A stretch of DNA of 64,000 nucleotides from Oleispira antarctica RB-8 (GCA_000967895.1 FO203512.1:3595531-3659530), one strand, 5' to 3'. Positions 9,374-19,045 are shown, numbered from the stretch's first letter. Translations and numbers: made by a program. Notes: a model not told the origin generated them from the letters alone.

Positions 9374-9895
9374 ATGCCTAAAATCCAGATCCAGCGCGTT
9401 CAGCGCTGGTTACATAATGCAGAAGATTTTTTATTAGCGGCGGTGCTGTTTGTGATGCTATTTCTAGCCATCACCGACATTGCCATGCGTTTAGCGACTG
9501 GCGGTAGTCTGATTTGGATTCCCCCGGTATTACAAGTGTTGGTCTTATGGCTAGGCTTGCTCGGTGCACTGCTTGCCAGCCGCAGCCAAGAGCATATCGC
9601 GATTGATGTTCTCAGCCGCTTCGTTGGCCCTTTTGGTAAAAAAATATGCGGTATCAGTGGCAGCTTATTTGCCGCCATCGTTTGCAGCATTGTCGCTTTT
9701 TACGGTATTGAATTTATTCAGCAATCAATAGAATATGACGATATCGCGTTTGCTCAAGTGCCTGCTTGGCCATTGCAGTTAATTATTCCGTTCACTTTTT
9801 CATTGATGGCTATTCGCTTCTTTTTACATACTCTTGGATTCTTACGTATTAAAGATTACCAGCCCAACCCCGCCCTAAAAGGGGAAAATGCATAA
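9374..9895 (+). CDS. dctQ: TRAP transporter small permease (DctQ)
   Basis: Inner-membrane small subunit of the TRAP transporter, 173 residues, with four predicted membrane helices (about 15-35, 50-70, 93-115 and 133-152). Family features are the first-helix segment ITDIAMRLATGG and the loop SRSQEHIAIDVLSRF, typical of DctQ. It assembles with DctM, which reads on with a 1-base stop/start overlap (TAATG at 9893-9897), so the two are translationally coupled. The transporter is a secondary, Na+-dependent system in characterised members, not ATP-driven. Confidence 0.9.
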   Translation: MPKIQIQRVQRWLHNAEDFLLAAVLFVMLFLAITDIAMRLATGGSLIWIPPVLQVLVLWLGLLGALLASRSQEHIAIDVLSRFVGPFGKKICGISGSLFAAIVCSIVAFYGIEFIQQSIEYDDIAFAQVPAWPLQLIIPFTFSLMAIRFFLHTLGFLRIKDYQPNPALKGENA

Positions 9896-11181
9896 TGGCT
9901 ATCTTAATTTCTGCTTTATTTATATTACTAGCACTTATGGGTGCGCCATTATTTGCCGTGATCGCCGCCAGTGCATTGTGGGGATTTTTTCAGCAAGATA
10001 TTAATCTTTCAGTAGTCGCCATTGAAATTTATCGTTTAACTGAAATGCCCGTTTTAACGGCAATCCCCCTATTCACTTTCGCTGGTTATTTACTCGGTGA
10101 AAGTAAAGCACCACAACGCTTGGTACGTATTACAGATGCCCTATTAGGTTGGATGCCCGGTGGTTTGGCCATTGTCGCCTTAATCGCTTGTGCTTTGTTT
10201 ACTGCTTTTACAGGGGCATCAGGAGTGACCATTGTTGCCCTTGGCGCTTTACTCTACCCAGCATTGAAAAAAGCAGGTTATAGCACCAACTTCAACCTCG
10301 GATTAATTACCACCTCAGGCAGCCTGGGCTTATTATTTGCGCCTTCTTTACCCTTAATTCTTTATGGCGTTGTCGCTCAGCAACTGGCATTAGATATTCC
10401 CGTTAGTATTGATGATTTATTTCTAGCGGGCATCATTCCAGGCACCTTGATGTTGGTTGCTCTCTCTATATACAGTGCCATACAGCCTAGAGATCCTGCG
10501 GCATTAGCGAACAAAACAAAGTTTGATGCTAAAGAAGCCATTGCGGCGATTAAAGATACGGCCTGGGAAGCACCGCTTCCTATTATTGTATTAGGCGGTA
10601 TTTATGGCGGCTTTATTGCCGTATCGGAAGCGGCGGCGATTACTGCGTTTTACGTTTTATTAGTTTCTGTGGTTATTCGCAAAGAGATTAGCTTACGTAG
10701 ACTACCCATTGTTATGCGCGATTCCATGAAGTTAGTTGGTGCCATCATGGTGATTTTAGCCGTATCATTAGCTTCTACTAATTATATGATTGATGCTGGA
10801 ATTCCAACCGCTATTTTTGACTTTATCAGTGAACACATTGATAGCCAATTGACCTTCTTATTCCTTCTGTTCTTGTTTTTATTAGTATTAGGAATGATGC
10901 TCGATATCTTTTCAGCCATCGTCATCATGGTGCCCATCATTTTACCCATCGCTATTCAATTTGGTATTCACCCTGTTCATTTAGGTATTTTATTCTTAGC
11001 CAACATGCAGCTCGGTTATTTTACTCCGCCAGTAGGCATGAACTTGTTCATTGCGAGCTTCCGCTTTCAACGTCCAGTCACTGAACTGTACCGAGCAACG
11101 ATTCCTTTCTTCTTTATATTGCTTACGACTGTATTACTGATTACCTATGTGCCTTGGCTAAGCTTGGTATTTATTGACTAG
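9895..11181 (+). CDS. dctM: TRAP transporter large permease (DctM)
   Basis: Inner-membrane large permease subunit of 428 residues with the usual 11-12 hydrophobic segments. Diagnostic stretches are IPLFTFAGYLLGESKAPQRL near 60-80, FTAFTGASGVTIVALGALLYPAL near 105-127 and the helix-breaking LLFAPSLPLILYGVVA region near 150. A further one is GMMLDIFSAIVIMVPIILPI near 325-345, followed by LANMQLGYFTPPVGMNLF. Its length is normal for DctM. It forms the ion-coupled translocation unit with DctQ, and its start overlaps the dctQ stop. It is the last gene of the unit and is followed by a hairpin terminator at 11323-11350. Confidence 0.93.
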   Translation: MAILISALFILLALMGAPLFAVIAASALWGFFQQDINLSVVAIEIYRLTEMPVLTAIPLFTFAGYLLGESKAPQRLVRITDALLGWMPGGLAIVALIACALFTAFTGASGVTIVALGALLYPALKKAGYSTNFNLGLITTSGSLGLLFAPSLPLILYGVVAQQLALDIPVSIDDLFLAGIIPGTLMLVALSIYSAIQPRDPAALANKTKFDAKEAIAAIKDTAWEAPLPIIVLGGIYGGFIAVSEAAAITAFYVLLVSVVIRKEISLRRLPIVMRDSMKLVGAIMVILAVSLASTNYMIDAGIPTAIFDFISEHIDSQLTFLFLLFLFLLVLGMMLDIFSAIVIMVPIILPIAIQFGIHPVHLGILFLANMQLGYFTPPVGMNLFIASFRFQRPVTELYRATIPFFFILLTTVLLITYVPWLSLVFID

Positions 11182-11322
11182 CTGACATAGCTTTACCCTT
11201 ACCGTACCCATCTTTGCGCTCAAGCCGCTAGTCTAGAGCTCTTATTGCAGTTTTAGACTGTGCTGCAATACATTGTGTATCATCGCCTATGGATGGGTCC
11301 TACTCGTATCGTATTGATACCA

Positions 11323-11350
11323 CCATTAGCCTAACGGCTAATGGACTTTT
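11323..11350 (+). terminator. Rho-independent terminator of the TRAP operon
   Basis: Perfect 9-bp stem CCATTAGCC / GGCTAATGG with the 4-base loop TAAC, followed by ACTTTTATTCT. It lies 141 bases after dctM and 69 bases before the DTW gene. A second, weaker hairpin (ATTGCAG / CTGCAAT, 11244-11269) lies between dctM and this one. Confidence 0.75.
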
Positions 11351-11418
11351 ATTCTCTCTACCACTGAATTCAGCTATTATTTAACGTCTACTTCCTTTAG
11401 GACTCTGTTAATCTTTTT

Positions 11419-12069
11419 ATGTCTAAACGACGCCTTTGCCCTCATTGCGAGCGGCCCATAAAAACCTGCTTGTGCAATGAGATAGTGCAAATGACTTGTG
11501 GTTATCAACTGATCATTTTGCAAGATCCAAAAGAAGCGAAACACGCCTTATCGTCGACTCCTCTATTGGAAAAATCGATTTTGAATGCCAAACGAATGGT
11601 TGGCGAGATATTCGATCCTGTTGAGCTATTAGGAGAAGATTGGCAAGCAACAAGCCTATTAGTTTTTCCACAAAAAAATAGCCTCAACCAACAGCAAGCG
11701 ATTGAGTATGATTTTAAGCATTTGATTTTATTAGATGGTACATGGCGTAAAGTGGCCCGAATGATTCACCTTAATCCCTGGTTATCGGAGCTTCCCAGCT
11801 TCTCCATTGATAATACCAAAGCCAGCCAATACCTGATTCGAAAGTCCCCCCGTGAAGATGGGCTGTCAACAATAGAAGCTGCCGTAGCAGTACTGAATCA
11901 ACTACACGGCAATACCTCATTTGATCCGATACTTGGAGCTTTCAATAAAATGATTGAATTTCAAATTCAAGCGATGGGATTGGAAACCTTCGAAAACAAC
12001 TATCAAGAACGCCATCAAAAAAACAGTCTTGCAATAAATCACGATAATATACGTAGTAATCAGCCATGA
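11419..12069 (+). CDS. DTW-domain tRNA-uridine aminocarboxypropyltransferase-like protein
   Basis: Cytoplasmic enzyme of 216 residues. The DTW family (TapT/YfiP in E. coli) transfers the 3-amino-3-carboxypropyl group of S-adenosylmethionine to a uridine, giving acp3U in tRNA. Features seen are an N-terminal zinc-binding set of cysteines (C7, C10, C17, C19 in CPHCERPIKTCLCNEI) and the signature LILLDGTWRKVARM, with D106-G-T-W109 as the DTW element. A later conserved YLIRKSPREDGLSTIEAAVAVL block follows. Its stop overlaps the next start (ATGA at 12066-12069), so the two are coupled. The DTW family is certain; the exact tRNA position modified is inferred. Confidence 0.85.
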   Translation: MSKRRLCPHCERPIKTCLCNEIVQMTCGYQLIILQDPKEAKHALSSTPLLEKSILNAKRMVGEIFDPVELLGEDWQATSLLVFPQKNSLNQQQAIEYDFKHLILLDGTWRKVARMIHLNPWLSELPSFSIDNTKASQYLIRKSPREDGLSTIEAAVAVLNQLHGNTSFDPILGAFNKMIEFQIQAMGLETFENNYQERHQKNSLAINHDNIRSNQP

Positions 12070-12809
12070 AAGCGTCTGCTAAAGAGATACACCGCAGCTA
12101 TGATGAGTTAGGACCAATTCAAGTAATGGACGACGGCCATAAGCGCTACCTAGCATTTGGCACCGATGATGAGCAAAGCTGCCAACTGATTCATCAACCT
12201 CACCTACTACAACATGAATACACCCGTGCAATTTTATTAGCGTTATTAATGGTAACGCCAAAACACATTACTGTTATTGGCACGGGAGGAGGCTGTTTAT
12301 TAACCACACTTCACCATATGTTGCCCGACTGCCAGATACAAGGCGTTGAACTAAGGCGTGAAGTCGCTCGCTTAGCTTATAAATATTTTCAATTACCTAA
12401 AAATGATCAAATAAAACTGCACATTGGTGATGGCTTTCAATACTTGCTAGATACCGACAGCAATAATACAGACCTTATAATTGCCGACATGTATTTAGCG
12501 GATGGGATTGATCAGCAACAGCTATCACAACAATTCATTGAAGCCAGCTATGAAAAGCTGAATCAAAATGGCTGGTTAGTCCTCAATTACTGGCTCGATC
12601 ATAAAGTAGAAGCCCAGCTAGTCGCGACACTTCAACAGTGTTTTGATCAGATTTATATGTGTGATACCGGTGGTGGTAACTGGGTCATCTATGCAGGCAA
12701 GGTCGATATTAATGAGCCGATTATTCAAGAAGAAAAACTCAAACAAGTTTCTAGTGCCGCCGGATTCTCTCTTAACCATTTCTTGCGTCGATTAGTTGTC
12801 CTGACATAA
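12066..12809 (+). CDS. Spermidine synthase-like / Rossmann aminopropyl- or methyltransferase
   Basis: Cytoplasmic protein of 247 residues with a spermine/spermidine-synthase type Rossmann fold. Motif I is VIGTGGGCLLTTL (GTGGG at 72-76), an acidic residue at E95 in IQGVELRREV would bind the nucleoside ribose, GDGFQYL lies at 121-127, and D141 in LIIADMYLADGID sits at the active-site edge. It lacks the N-terminal domain of true SpeE, and the usual catalytic Asp and gatekeeper pattern is only partly recognisable, so a methyltransferase role is possible. Overlap with the DTW gene suggests the two act together. Both families use S-adenosylmethionine or a derivative, which is suggestive but not proof of a shared pathway. 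Confidence 0.7.
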   Translation: MKASAKEIHRSYDELGPIQVMDDGHKRYLAFGTDDEQSCQLIHQPHLLQHEYTRAILLALLMVTPKHITVIGTGGGCLLTTLHHMLPDCQIQGVELRREVARLAYKYFQLPKNDQIKLHIGDGFQYLLDTDSNNTDLIIADMYLADGIDQQQLSQQFIEASYEKLNQNGWLVLNYWLDHKVEAQLVATLQQCFDQIYMCDTGGGNWVIYAGKVDINEPIIQEEKLKQVSSAAGFSLNHFLRRLVVLT

Positions 12810-12966
12810 CCGTCGTACTTTAGCTCAATACTCGGGTTGGCTGACTCTTACTCTAATCAGTAAATCTGATGAACAAAGTAGACCAACAAGTAGCGACTGT
12901 AATTACTCCTACAAACCATAAAATCATGCCTATACTGTATTAATCAGTAAATAATAGGCAGCTACC

Positions 12967-14976
12967 GTGTATTCAATAGGCATAAAATTTCTCAACAAAC
13001 TCTCATTTACTCGAAAATTTCAGATTATTTTATTTACTCTGTTCCTGCCTATCTTATATGCTTCTGTCATTATCTATAAAGAAAACAGCAATAGAATTGA
13101 GTTAATTTCCAATAAGATAATTGGTATTGAAACCGTTAATAAATTAAAGCCTTTAAGAATATTAGCAGCCAAACACAGAGGAAACTCTGCACAATGGTTT
13201 TCTGGAAACACTCAACTAAATACAACCATTCGTTCCTTAGAACAGGATATGGTGAAAGCTTTTGATGTAGTCCAAATTGAAATTAATAGCCCGTTTTACT
13301 CAGACAATAGTCGTCAAGCATTCAATCAGCTCAAGAAAGGCTGGAATAAATTAAAATTCGAAAGCATCAAAAATGAATCACCTTCAAAAGTTTTTATGCA
13401 ACACAGTGCGTGGGTTAAACAAACCGATAATTTGATACGCGATATCGCGACTCAATCAGGCTTAACTCTGGATTTAAACATAGCAACCCATAAACTCATG
13501 GAAATAACGGTATTTAGCATTTCACAACTGCAAGAACAACTAGGACAGTTGCGAGGGATTGGAGCGGGTGCAGCCACTAAAGGAACGTTTAATTCACAAT
13601 CATTTATTTTGGCAAGTACCCTTGCTAACGAAGTGACCAATACGGCTGCCGAGATTGAATATGAGTTTTCAATTCTAAAAGAAATTTCTTTATCGTATAT
13701 TCCTAATGAATTAAAACAGTCTCAAGAGAGTATACAAAAGTTCGTCCAAATCAGCTCTAAACAACTATTAGAACCCGACTCCCCAACCATTTCAGGTAAG
13801 GATTATTTCTCAGCTGGAACCGATGCCATCGTGCAAGCCACTAGACTGTATCAAGCTATTAACAATATTTACCAGAACGAACTTCGTAAAAATGAAGAAA
13901 AAATGGTCCAGTCGATGATTTTATCTCTTGGATCCTTCTTTCTACTTTTCTTGATTAGTTGTTATTTATTTATTTGTTTAAAGATCACTGTTGATTATAA
14001 CGCCCGTATTACACAAAGCATGGCCGCAGATTTAGAAGAGGGTCGATTAAACCAAGAGTATCATTCTGATAGTAAAGATGAGCTTGGCAATACAATTAAT
14101 GCACTCAAGGCATCTTTCTCAAAATTAAGGATCGTTGTATCAAAAGTACGTACTCATTCTGATACGTTATCGCACTCATCTAATACTTTATCCAATGTAT
14201 CAGCAGAAGTTAATCAACTCGGTGAAGACCAAAAAAATCGTGTCGCACTTATTTCTACCGCTGCAAGCGAACTCGCTCAAACCGCAGAAGAAGTGTCTTC
14301 TCACTGTGATCATGCTGCTACCAAAATGCATGAGTCTCAACAGCAGGCATCATTAGGGGCCACCCACTCTCACTCGTCAGCAGAAGTAATTCGCACACTC
14401 GCCAATAATGTACGTTCCGCCGGTGATGAAATAGGTGAAGTCGCACAACAAGCCGCTTCTATTAGCACTGTTATTGACGTTATTAAAGCGATTGCTGAAC
14501 AAACTAATTTACTTGCTTTGAACGCTGCTATTGAAGCCGCCAGAGCCGGTGAGCAAGGACGAGGCTTTGCTGTCGTCGCTGACGAAGTTCGCACACTGGC
14601 TACTCGTACTCAAGAATCAACCAACGAAATTGAAAATACTATTTCAAACTTGCAGCAGGTTGCAGAAAAAGCCGTATTAGCGATGGCTACATCATGCGAT
14701 CAAGCATCTCAAAGTGAAACGGAAGCTACAAAAACAGGTGAAATTCTCAGTAGTATCGAGAATTCAATTAACGAAGTGAGCAGCCTTATTGAACAAGTGG
14801 CAACGGCTGGTGTTCAGCAAGCAGGAGCGGCTAATGAAATTGCTCACAACATCCAGGCTGTTGACGATGCTTCCACAACTTTATTAACTAAATCACAAAG
14901 TATGTCGAACATTGCTAATGAGGTTGGAAACGATAGTGCAGAGCTTGATCAACAAATGCAGCAGTTCGAGGTATAA
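12967..14976 (+). CDS. Methyl-accepting chemotaxis protein
   Basis: Transmembrane chemoreceptor of 669 residues, starting at GTG. Membrane segments lie at about 18-37 and 315-338, enclosing an all-helical periplasmic sensor of about 275 residues, larger than a simple four-helix bundle. A HAMP domain (about 340-390) follows. The signalling domain has the near-invariant hairpin tip [20 protein letters not shown] around 505-525, then [14 protein letters not shown]. Poly-helical methylation regions flank it. The C-terminus QQMQQFEV has no CheR-docking pentapeptide. No che genes lie nearby, so it is an orphan receptor that would signal to a CheA encoded elsewhere. The ligand is unknown. Confidence 0.92.
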   Translation: MYSIGIKFLNKLSFTRKFQIILFTLFLPILYASVIIYKENSNRIELISNKIIGIETVNKLKPLRILAAKHRGNSAQWFSGNTQLNTTIRSLEQDMVKAFDVVQIEINSPFYSDNSRQAFNQLKKGWNKLKFESIKNESPSKVFMQHSAWVKQTDNLIRDIATQSGLTLDLNIATHKLMEITVFSISQLQEQLGQLRGIGAGAATKGTFNSQSFILASTLANEVTNTAAEIEYEFSILKEISLSYIPNELKQSQESIQKFVQISSKQLLEPDSPTISGKDYFSAGTDAIVQATRLYQAINNIYQNELRKNEEKMVQSMILSLGSFFLLFLISCYLFICLKITVDYNARITQSMAADLEEGRLNQEYHSDSKDELGNTINALKASFSKLRIVVSKVRTHSDTLSHSSNTLSNVSAEVNQLGEDQKNRVALISTAASELAQTAEEVSSHCDHAATKMHESQQQASLGATHSHSSAEVIRTLANNVRSAGDEIGEVAQQAASISTVIDVIKAIAEQTNLLALNAAIEAARAGEQGRGFAVVADEVRTLATRTQESTNEIENTISNLQQVAEKAVLAMATSCDQASQSETEATKTGEILSSIENSINEVSSLIEQVATAGVQQAGAANEIAHNIQAVDDASTTLLTKSQSMSNIANEVGNDSAELDQQMQQFEV

Positions 14977-15127
14977 ATCTATAAATTTTAACTTGGTACA
15001 TTAGTGCCCTACGTTTTTAGTCATGTTTTTTATTTATGAAACTAGTACTTTCTTCGAAATGGTTTATTGCCAATTAACTGTTAACATAGCGCTGCAACTC
15101 TTGCGTCTAAATAAAGGAATATTAGAA

Positions 15128-15904
15128 ATGAAATTTAAACGTTTTTTTTCGATAGCAGCTCTAATTGTTGTGAGCACTATGTCTCAAGCTGAACTAAAAT
15201 CACTTGAAGCCAGCAATATAAACTCATATAGCAGTAACATTTATCCTAATTTAAACTTAAACGACCTCGATCAAATAAAAATTGAGATCAATCAAACAGC
15301 AACGCCTAATAGCCCATTAGCAACTGTTGAGATAAATAAAGTTGAATTTGAATTCCCTAATGCAAATAACTTAACAGCCACAAACCTTACCAAAGTAAAT
15401 GGCACTCCAAATACCTATCGCACTGTCGTTACAAGTCCTTGGGTTTTCAAAAAAGTACTCGTAGAATTATCCGGCGCTGAAGATTTTGATGGTATTAATT
15501 TCAGTTACAAAGTTTTTGTTATGGACAGTACGTCGAATATTAATAATATTGAGCAAACACAAGGCTTAGAATTATTAAGTGGCAATGCTGAACTCATCAA
15601 TGTTACAGCCAAAAAGGTTGTCGATATTGCAAACGGAAGATATTTAGGTAAAGAACTTATCTTGCGCTTGCTACATAATACCAATCTTGAAGGCATTCGA
15701 GTTGAAGCGACGTGGTTCGGACATGGTACAAAAATACTAACACTACCATCACCTTTTGATGCTAGATTGTATCCTGTGGCACTCATTCTTGATCGAACTC
15801 CAGGTAATTCACGTATTAAAGCCCGCTTTGATAATGGCACAGAAACTTCAGATGAAAGTCTGCACGCTTTACTAGAGCAAGCATTCGGTCCTCTACCTCA
15901 ATAA
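15128..15904 (+). CDS. Secreted protein of unknown function
   Basis: I do not recognise this family. I place the start at 15128 because AAAGGA lies about 10 bases upstream and the resulting N-terminus is a clean signal peptide (MKFKRFFSIAALIVVSTMSQA, cut before ELK). A longer reading from 15023 would bury this signal. The mature protein, about 237 residues, is rich in Asn, Thr and beta-branched residues. It is probably all-beta, has no cysteine and no recognisable active site. It stands alone after the chemoreceptor and converges on the repressor gene, only 12 bases from that stop. It is likely periplasmic or extracellular. Confidence 0.6.
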   Translation: MKFKRFFSIAALIVVSTMSQAELKSLEASNINSYSSNIYPNLNLNDLDQIKIEINQTATPNSPLATVEINKVEFEFPNANNLTATNLTKVNGTPNTYRTVVTSPWVFKKVLVELSGAEDFDGINFSYKVFVMDSTSNINNIEQTQGLELLSGNAELINVTAKKVVDIANGRYLGKELILRLLHNTNLEGIRVEATWFGHGTKILTLPSPFDARLYPVALILDRTPGNSRIKARFDNGTETSDESLHALLEQAFGPLPQ

Positions 15905-15916
15905 TAAAATGCGGAT

Positions 15917-16576
15917 TTAAACAATCCTTGCGCACCAAACTATTTTACCGGCGATAGGATTTGCGTCTCTAGCAGACGCTTCTATCGTTCGGTTTTCGAA
16001 CTCTGGATTATCGCTCACGACTCTTAATGATCCTTGATGATCACTCAAACGTTTCGCCATTAAGCCACTTTCACTTTGTAATAAATACAATCCTTCGTGA
16101 TTGACTAATTTTTGCGACATATCCACCAGCACACGATCACCATCGTGCAAGGTCGGCAACATACTGTCGCCACTGATTGTTACAAATACGAGCTCATCGC
16201 CAGAAACATTTAGCTGACGTGACAAAAAAGACTTATTAAACGCAAAGTAGTCTTCTACGTCTTCAGCAACAACATCACTCCCCATTCCCGCAGAAGCCTG
16301 TACATCGAACATAGGTGCAAATACTAAATCGCTATTTTTGGGTGTTCCTGCGACTTGAGCACCTTCACTATGCTCACCGGTCAATAACCACGTTAAGTCA
16401 ACTTTGTACTCATTATACAATTCTTGTAAGTACGCCATGGAAGGTCGACTCATACCACGACAAATTTTATAAATATGAGAAGCTGATTTGCCGGTGAGCT
16501 CAGCAAAGTGTTTTTTATTACCTTTCGCGAGTTGATCAACAACCAGCTGAAAGCGACGAGAAAAAGCAGTAGACAT
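15917..16576 (-). CDS. CI/LexA-like transcriptional repressor with S24 self-cleavage domain
   Basis: DNA-binding regulator of 219 residues. Residues 5-65 form a helix-turn-helix of the XRE/CI type (KHFAELTGKSASHIYKICRG). The C-terminal half is a peptidase S24 domain with catalytic Ser138 in ISGDSMLPTLHDGDRVLVD and Lys175 in GLMAKRL. A candidate Ala-Gly cleavage bond is at 96-97 in DVQASAGMGS. Such repressors are inactivated by RecA-stimulated self-cleavage after DNA damage. The gene resembles a prophage repressor, but no phage genes are visible on either side. Its targets are unknown, and the intergenic gaps near it show no clear operator. It lies between a secreted-protein gene and a helicase gene. 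Confidence 0.85.
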   Translation of the reverse strand: MSTAFSRRFQLVVDQLAKGNKKHFAELTGKSASHIYKICRGMSRPSMAYLQELYNEYKVDLTWLLTGEHSEGAQVAGTPKNSDLVFAPMFDVQASAGMGSDVVAEDVEDYFAFNKSFLSRQLNVSGDELVFVTISGDSMLPTLHDGDRVLVDMSQKLVNHEGLYLLQSESGLMAKRLSDHQGSLRVVSDNPEFENRTIEASARDANPIAGKIVWCARIV

Positions 16577-16678
16577 TTAATACCAAATATAAAGCAAAGT
16601 AGAAACAAGCCGCGCAGTATACGCAGCTCTGATAAGTGATCAATAAAAACTAATAGTAAAAGCGGTTAGTAAAGGTGA

Positions 16679-17980
16679 CTAGCTTCGTTTATTACGACCG
16701 CCTGAACGGTTATTGGCACCTTTATTAGCACTGGATCGATTACCCGTTTTAGTACCATAAGCACGATCTTTCTGACGCCCTTTCTGCGCACTGCGAGAAT
16801 TTTTTTTATTCTTTGGTACCGGCTTGGTTAAATCAGGCTCATATCCTGGATACCAAGATTGTGGAACTCGATCGTCTAATACCGCTTCAATTTCCTCTAA
16901 CAGGTATTCTTCGCCCATACTCATTAAAGAAACGGCTAAACCTTCTGACCCTGCACGACCCGTACGACCAATACGGTGAATATAATCTTCAGCGATGTAA
17001 GGTAATTCATAATTGATCACATACTGTAATTGCTGGATATCCAATCCGCGAGCTGCAACATCCGTTGCCACTAAAGCCCGCACCTTACCTTCTTTGAATT
17101 CTTCTAATGCTCGTTCACGAGCACCTTGTGACTTATCCCCATGAATCGACTGGGTCTTAATGCCATCCTTGCACATTTCTTTCGCCAGCTCATCGGCGCC
17201 TTCTCTGGTACGTACAAAAATTAAAACCTGCTTCCAATTCTTCGAGCCAATCATAAACGAAGTTAATTCGCGCTTTTTATCTTCATCAACAACATAAACC
17301 ATTTGTTCGACTTTAGAGGCCGTCGTATTTCGTGCATCCACTTCGATCAGCTCAGGATCCTTAAGAATATTTTTACTTAAGGTAAAAATTTCTTCATTAA
17401 ACGTAGCCGAAAATAGCATGGTCTGTCGATCTCTCGGCACATGTTTTAGAATGCGCTGAATATCAATAATAAAGCCCATATCCAACATACGATCGGCTTC
17501 ATCAAACACTAAAAACTGTAACTTCGATAAGCTCACAGCTCCTTTATGCATCAAGTCTAATAAGCGCCCAGGTGTCGCCACAAGAATATCAACACCTTCT
17601 GTTAACGCGTTAACTTGTGAATTTATACTCACACCACCATAAGCAATTGCGCTGGTTAAACCCGAATCATCCCCGTATTTAACAAAGCTCTTATAAACTT
17701 GCTGAGCCAGCTCGCGAGTCGGTACCAATACCAAAGCACGTAATGGTTGAATTTCGTCTGAGGCCAATGGGTTTTGTTCACGAATGGCTAATAATTGATG
17801 CAAGATAGGCAAAGCAAACGCCGCGGTTTTACCCGTTCCTGTTTGTGCTCCAGCCATGACATCCTTGCCTGATAATAGAGCAGGAATAGCTGCCATCTGA
17901 ATAGGGGTCGCGGTTTCATAACCCGCAGTAATGAGACCTGATAATAAACGATCATCTAGATTTAACGAGGAAAAAGACAT
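16679..17980 (-). CDS. rhlE: DEAD-box ATP-dependent RNA helicase, RhlE type
   Basis: Cytoplasmic ATP-dependent RNA helicase of 433 residues. All core motifs are present: Q motif (GYETATPIQMAAIP), motif I AQTGTGKT, PTRELA, TPGRLLD, DEAD (VFDEADRMLDMGF), SAT (LFSATF) and HRIGRTGRAG. The C-terminal tail from about 385 is basic and low in complexity (Lys, Arg, Ser, Asn, Gly), typical of RhlE-like helicases that act in ribosome assembly and RNA turnover. It reads the same way as the acyltransferase upstream but is separated from it by a terminator at 18011-18040. RhlE rather than another DEAD-box subgroup is inferred from the tail and the DRMLDMGF region. Confidence 0.9.
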   Translation of the reverse strand: MSFSSLNLDDRLLSGLITAGYETATPIQMAAIPALLSGKDVMAGAQTGTGKTAAFALPILHQLLAIREQNPLASDEIQPLRALVLVPTRELAQQVYKSFVKYGDDSGLTSAIAYGGVSINSQVNALTEGVDILVATPGRLLDLMHKGAVSLSKLQFLVFDEADRMLDMGFIIDIQRILKHVPRDRQTMLFSATFNEEIFTLSKNILKDPELIEVDARNTTASKVEQMVYVVDEDKKRELTSFMIGSKNWKQVLIFVRTREGADELAKEMCKDGIKTQSIHGDKSQGARERALEEFKEGKVRALVATDVAARGLDIQQLQYVINYELPYIAEDYIHRIGRTGRAGSEGLAVSLMSMGEEYLLEEIEAVLDDRVPQSWYPGYEPDLTKPVPKNKKNSRSAQKGRQKDRAYGTKTGNRSSANKGANNRSGGRNKRS

Positions 17981-18010
17981 AATGGGTTACCTTAGCGTCC
18001 TCAGACACTA

Positions 18011-18040
18011 CAAACAAAACCAGCGCCTAAAAGCGCTGGT
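18011..18040 (-). terminator. Rho-independent terminator of the acyltransferase gene
   Basis: On the minus strand an 8-bp stem ACCAGCGC / GCGCTGGT with a 6-base loop TTTTAG is followed by TTTGTTTGTAG. It lies about 50 bases after the acyltransferase stop and 30 before the helicase start. Confidence 0.75.
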
Positions 18041-18089
18041 GTAAATAATATAAATTGAATTAAGAATACAGTAACAGACGTAAACCGTT

Positions 18090-18974
18090 CTACTTTTTAT
18101 AGAAGTTCGATCGCCCTTCTGGCTGACGTCGGAAACGCTTGTAATTCCATTGGTATTGCTCAGGGCAATCGTTAATGCACTCTTCAATACTAGCATTCAG
18201 TGCAGTAGCGGCGGCGACTTCATCGCTATTGCGAATGTCGTCATGCGCTGGCTTCAATACCACCCCATAATTACCATTCTCCAATCGCTTGGCATAGCAG
18301 CACAACAAAAATGCCGAAGTATTATTGGCTAACTCACCAATTAACTTACCGGTTAATGCTGTTTGACCAAAGAAAGGCGCAAATACACCACTCTTTAATC
18401 CAGGTTCTTGGTCTGGAAGAACAGCCACCACACCCTTATCATTCAATAGCTGATATAACGACTCTACCCCACTACGATCCGCAGGCACCAAACCGACATC
18501 AACTCGCTTACGTGTACTAAAGATGAAATTATCTAATGCTGGTATTTTCGCGGGCTTATACATCACGGTCATAAATAAATGCTGACGGAAAAAGTGGTTC
18601 AATACTTCCCAGTTGCCTAAATGAGGGGCGATTAAAATGATGCCCTGCTTGTCTGATAACGCCTTTTCGAGATGTTCTAATCCCTCAACTTGTGTAATTA
18701 ATTTTTGTACTTTAGGAATAGGCCACATCCACGACATGCCCATTTCAGCATAGGTTTTTCCCAATGCAATCAAACTTTCACGAGCCAATGATTCTATTTC
18801 AGCATCATTAAGATCAGGATAACTAATGCGTAAATTAATTTTTGCAATACGGGCATTATCGGTAAACCATAATAACTTCCCCATAACGCGACCTAACGCA
18901 TGCGCAGCGGGTAATGGTAAAAAAGAGACAAGGCGAATAAGACCAATACCCATATAAACGACAATATTTTTCAC
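18090..18974 (-). CDS. Lipid A biosynthesis-type acyltransferase (LpxL/LpxM/HtrB family)
   Basis: Inner-membrane acyltransferase of about 294 residues that would transfer a fatty acyl chain from acyl-ACP to a lipid A precursor or related lipid. The catalytic HxxxxE box is seen in IAPHLGNWEVLNHFF, and conserved blocks VMYKPAKIPALDNFI, LLNDKGVVAVLPDQEPG and GVFAPFFGQTA follow. An N-terminal membrane helix spans about 3-22. I choose the GTG at 18974 because AGGA lies 6 bases upstream of it. A TTG 15 bases earlier is also open but has no ribosome-binding site. The gene is separated from DAHP synthase by about 230 bases with two hairpins. Which acyl position it modifies cannot be told. Confidence 0.85.
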   Translation of the reverse strand: MKNIVVYMGIGLIRLVSFLPLPAAHALGRVMGKLLWFTDNARIAKINLRISYPDLNDAEIESLARESLIALGKTYAEMGMSWMWPIPKVQKLITQVEGLEHLEKALSDKQGIILIAPHLGNWEVLNHFFRQHLFMTVMYKPAKIPALDNFIFSTRKRVDVGLVPADRSGVESLYQLLNDKGVVAVLPDQEPGLKSGVFAPFFGQTALTGKLIGELANNTSAFLLCCYAKRLENGNYGVVLKPAHDDIRNSDEVAAATALNASIEECINDCPEQYQWNYKRFRRQPEGRSNFYKK

Positions 18975-19045
18975 AAGATTTCCTACCAATTGTTGTTATT
19001 AATGGCGCTAGAATAACATTTTGCAAAGCCGATCTCGATAGCTAA

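Noticed and set aside
15023-15127. Upstream extension of the secreted-protein gene to an ATG at 15023
   Set aside because: It has no ribosome-binding site and would hide the clean signal peptide that begins at 15128.
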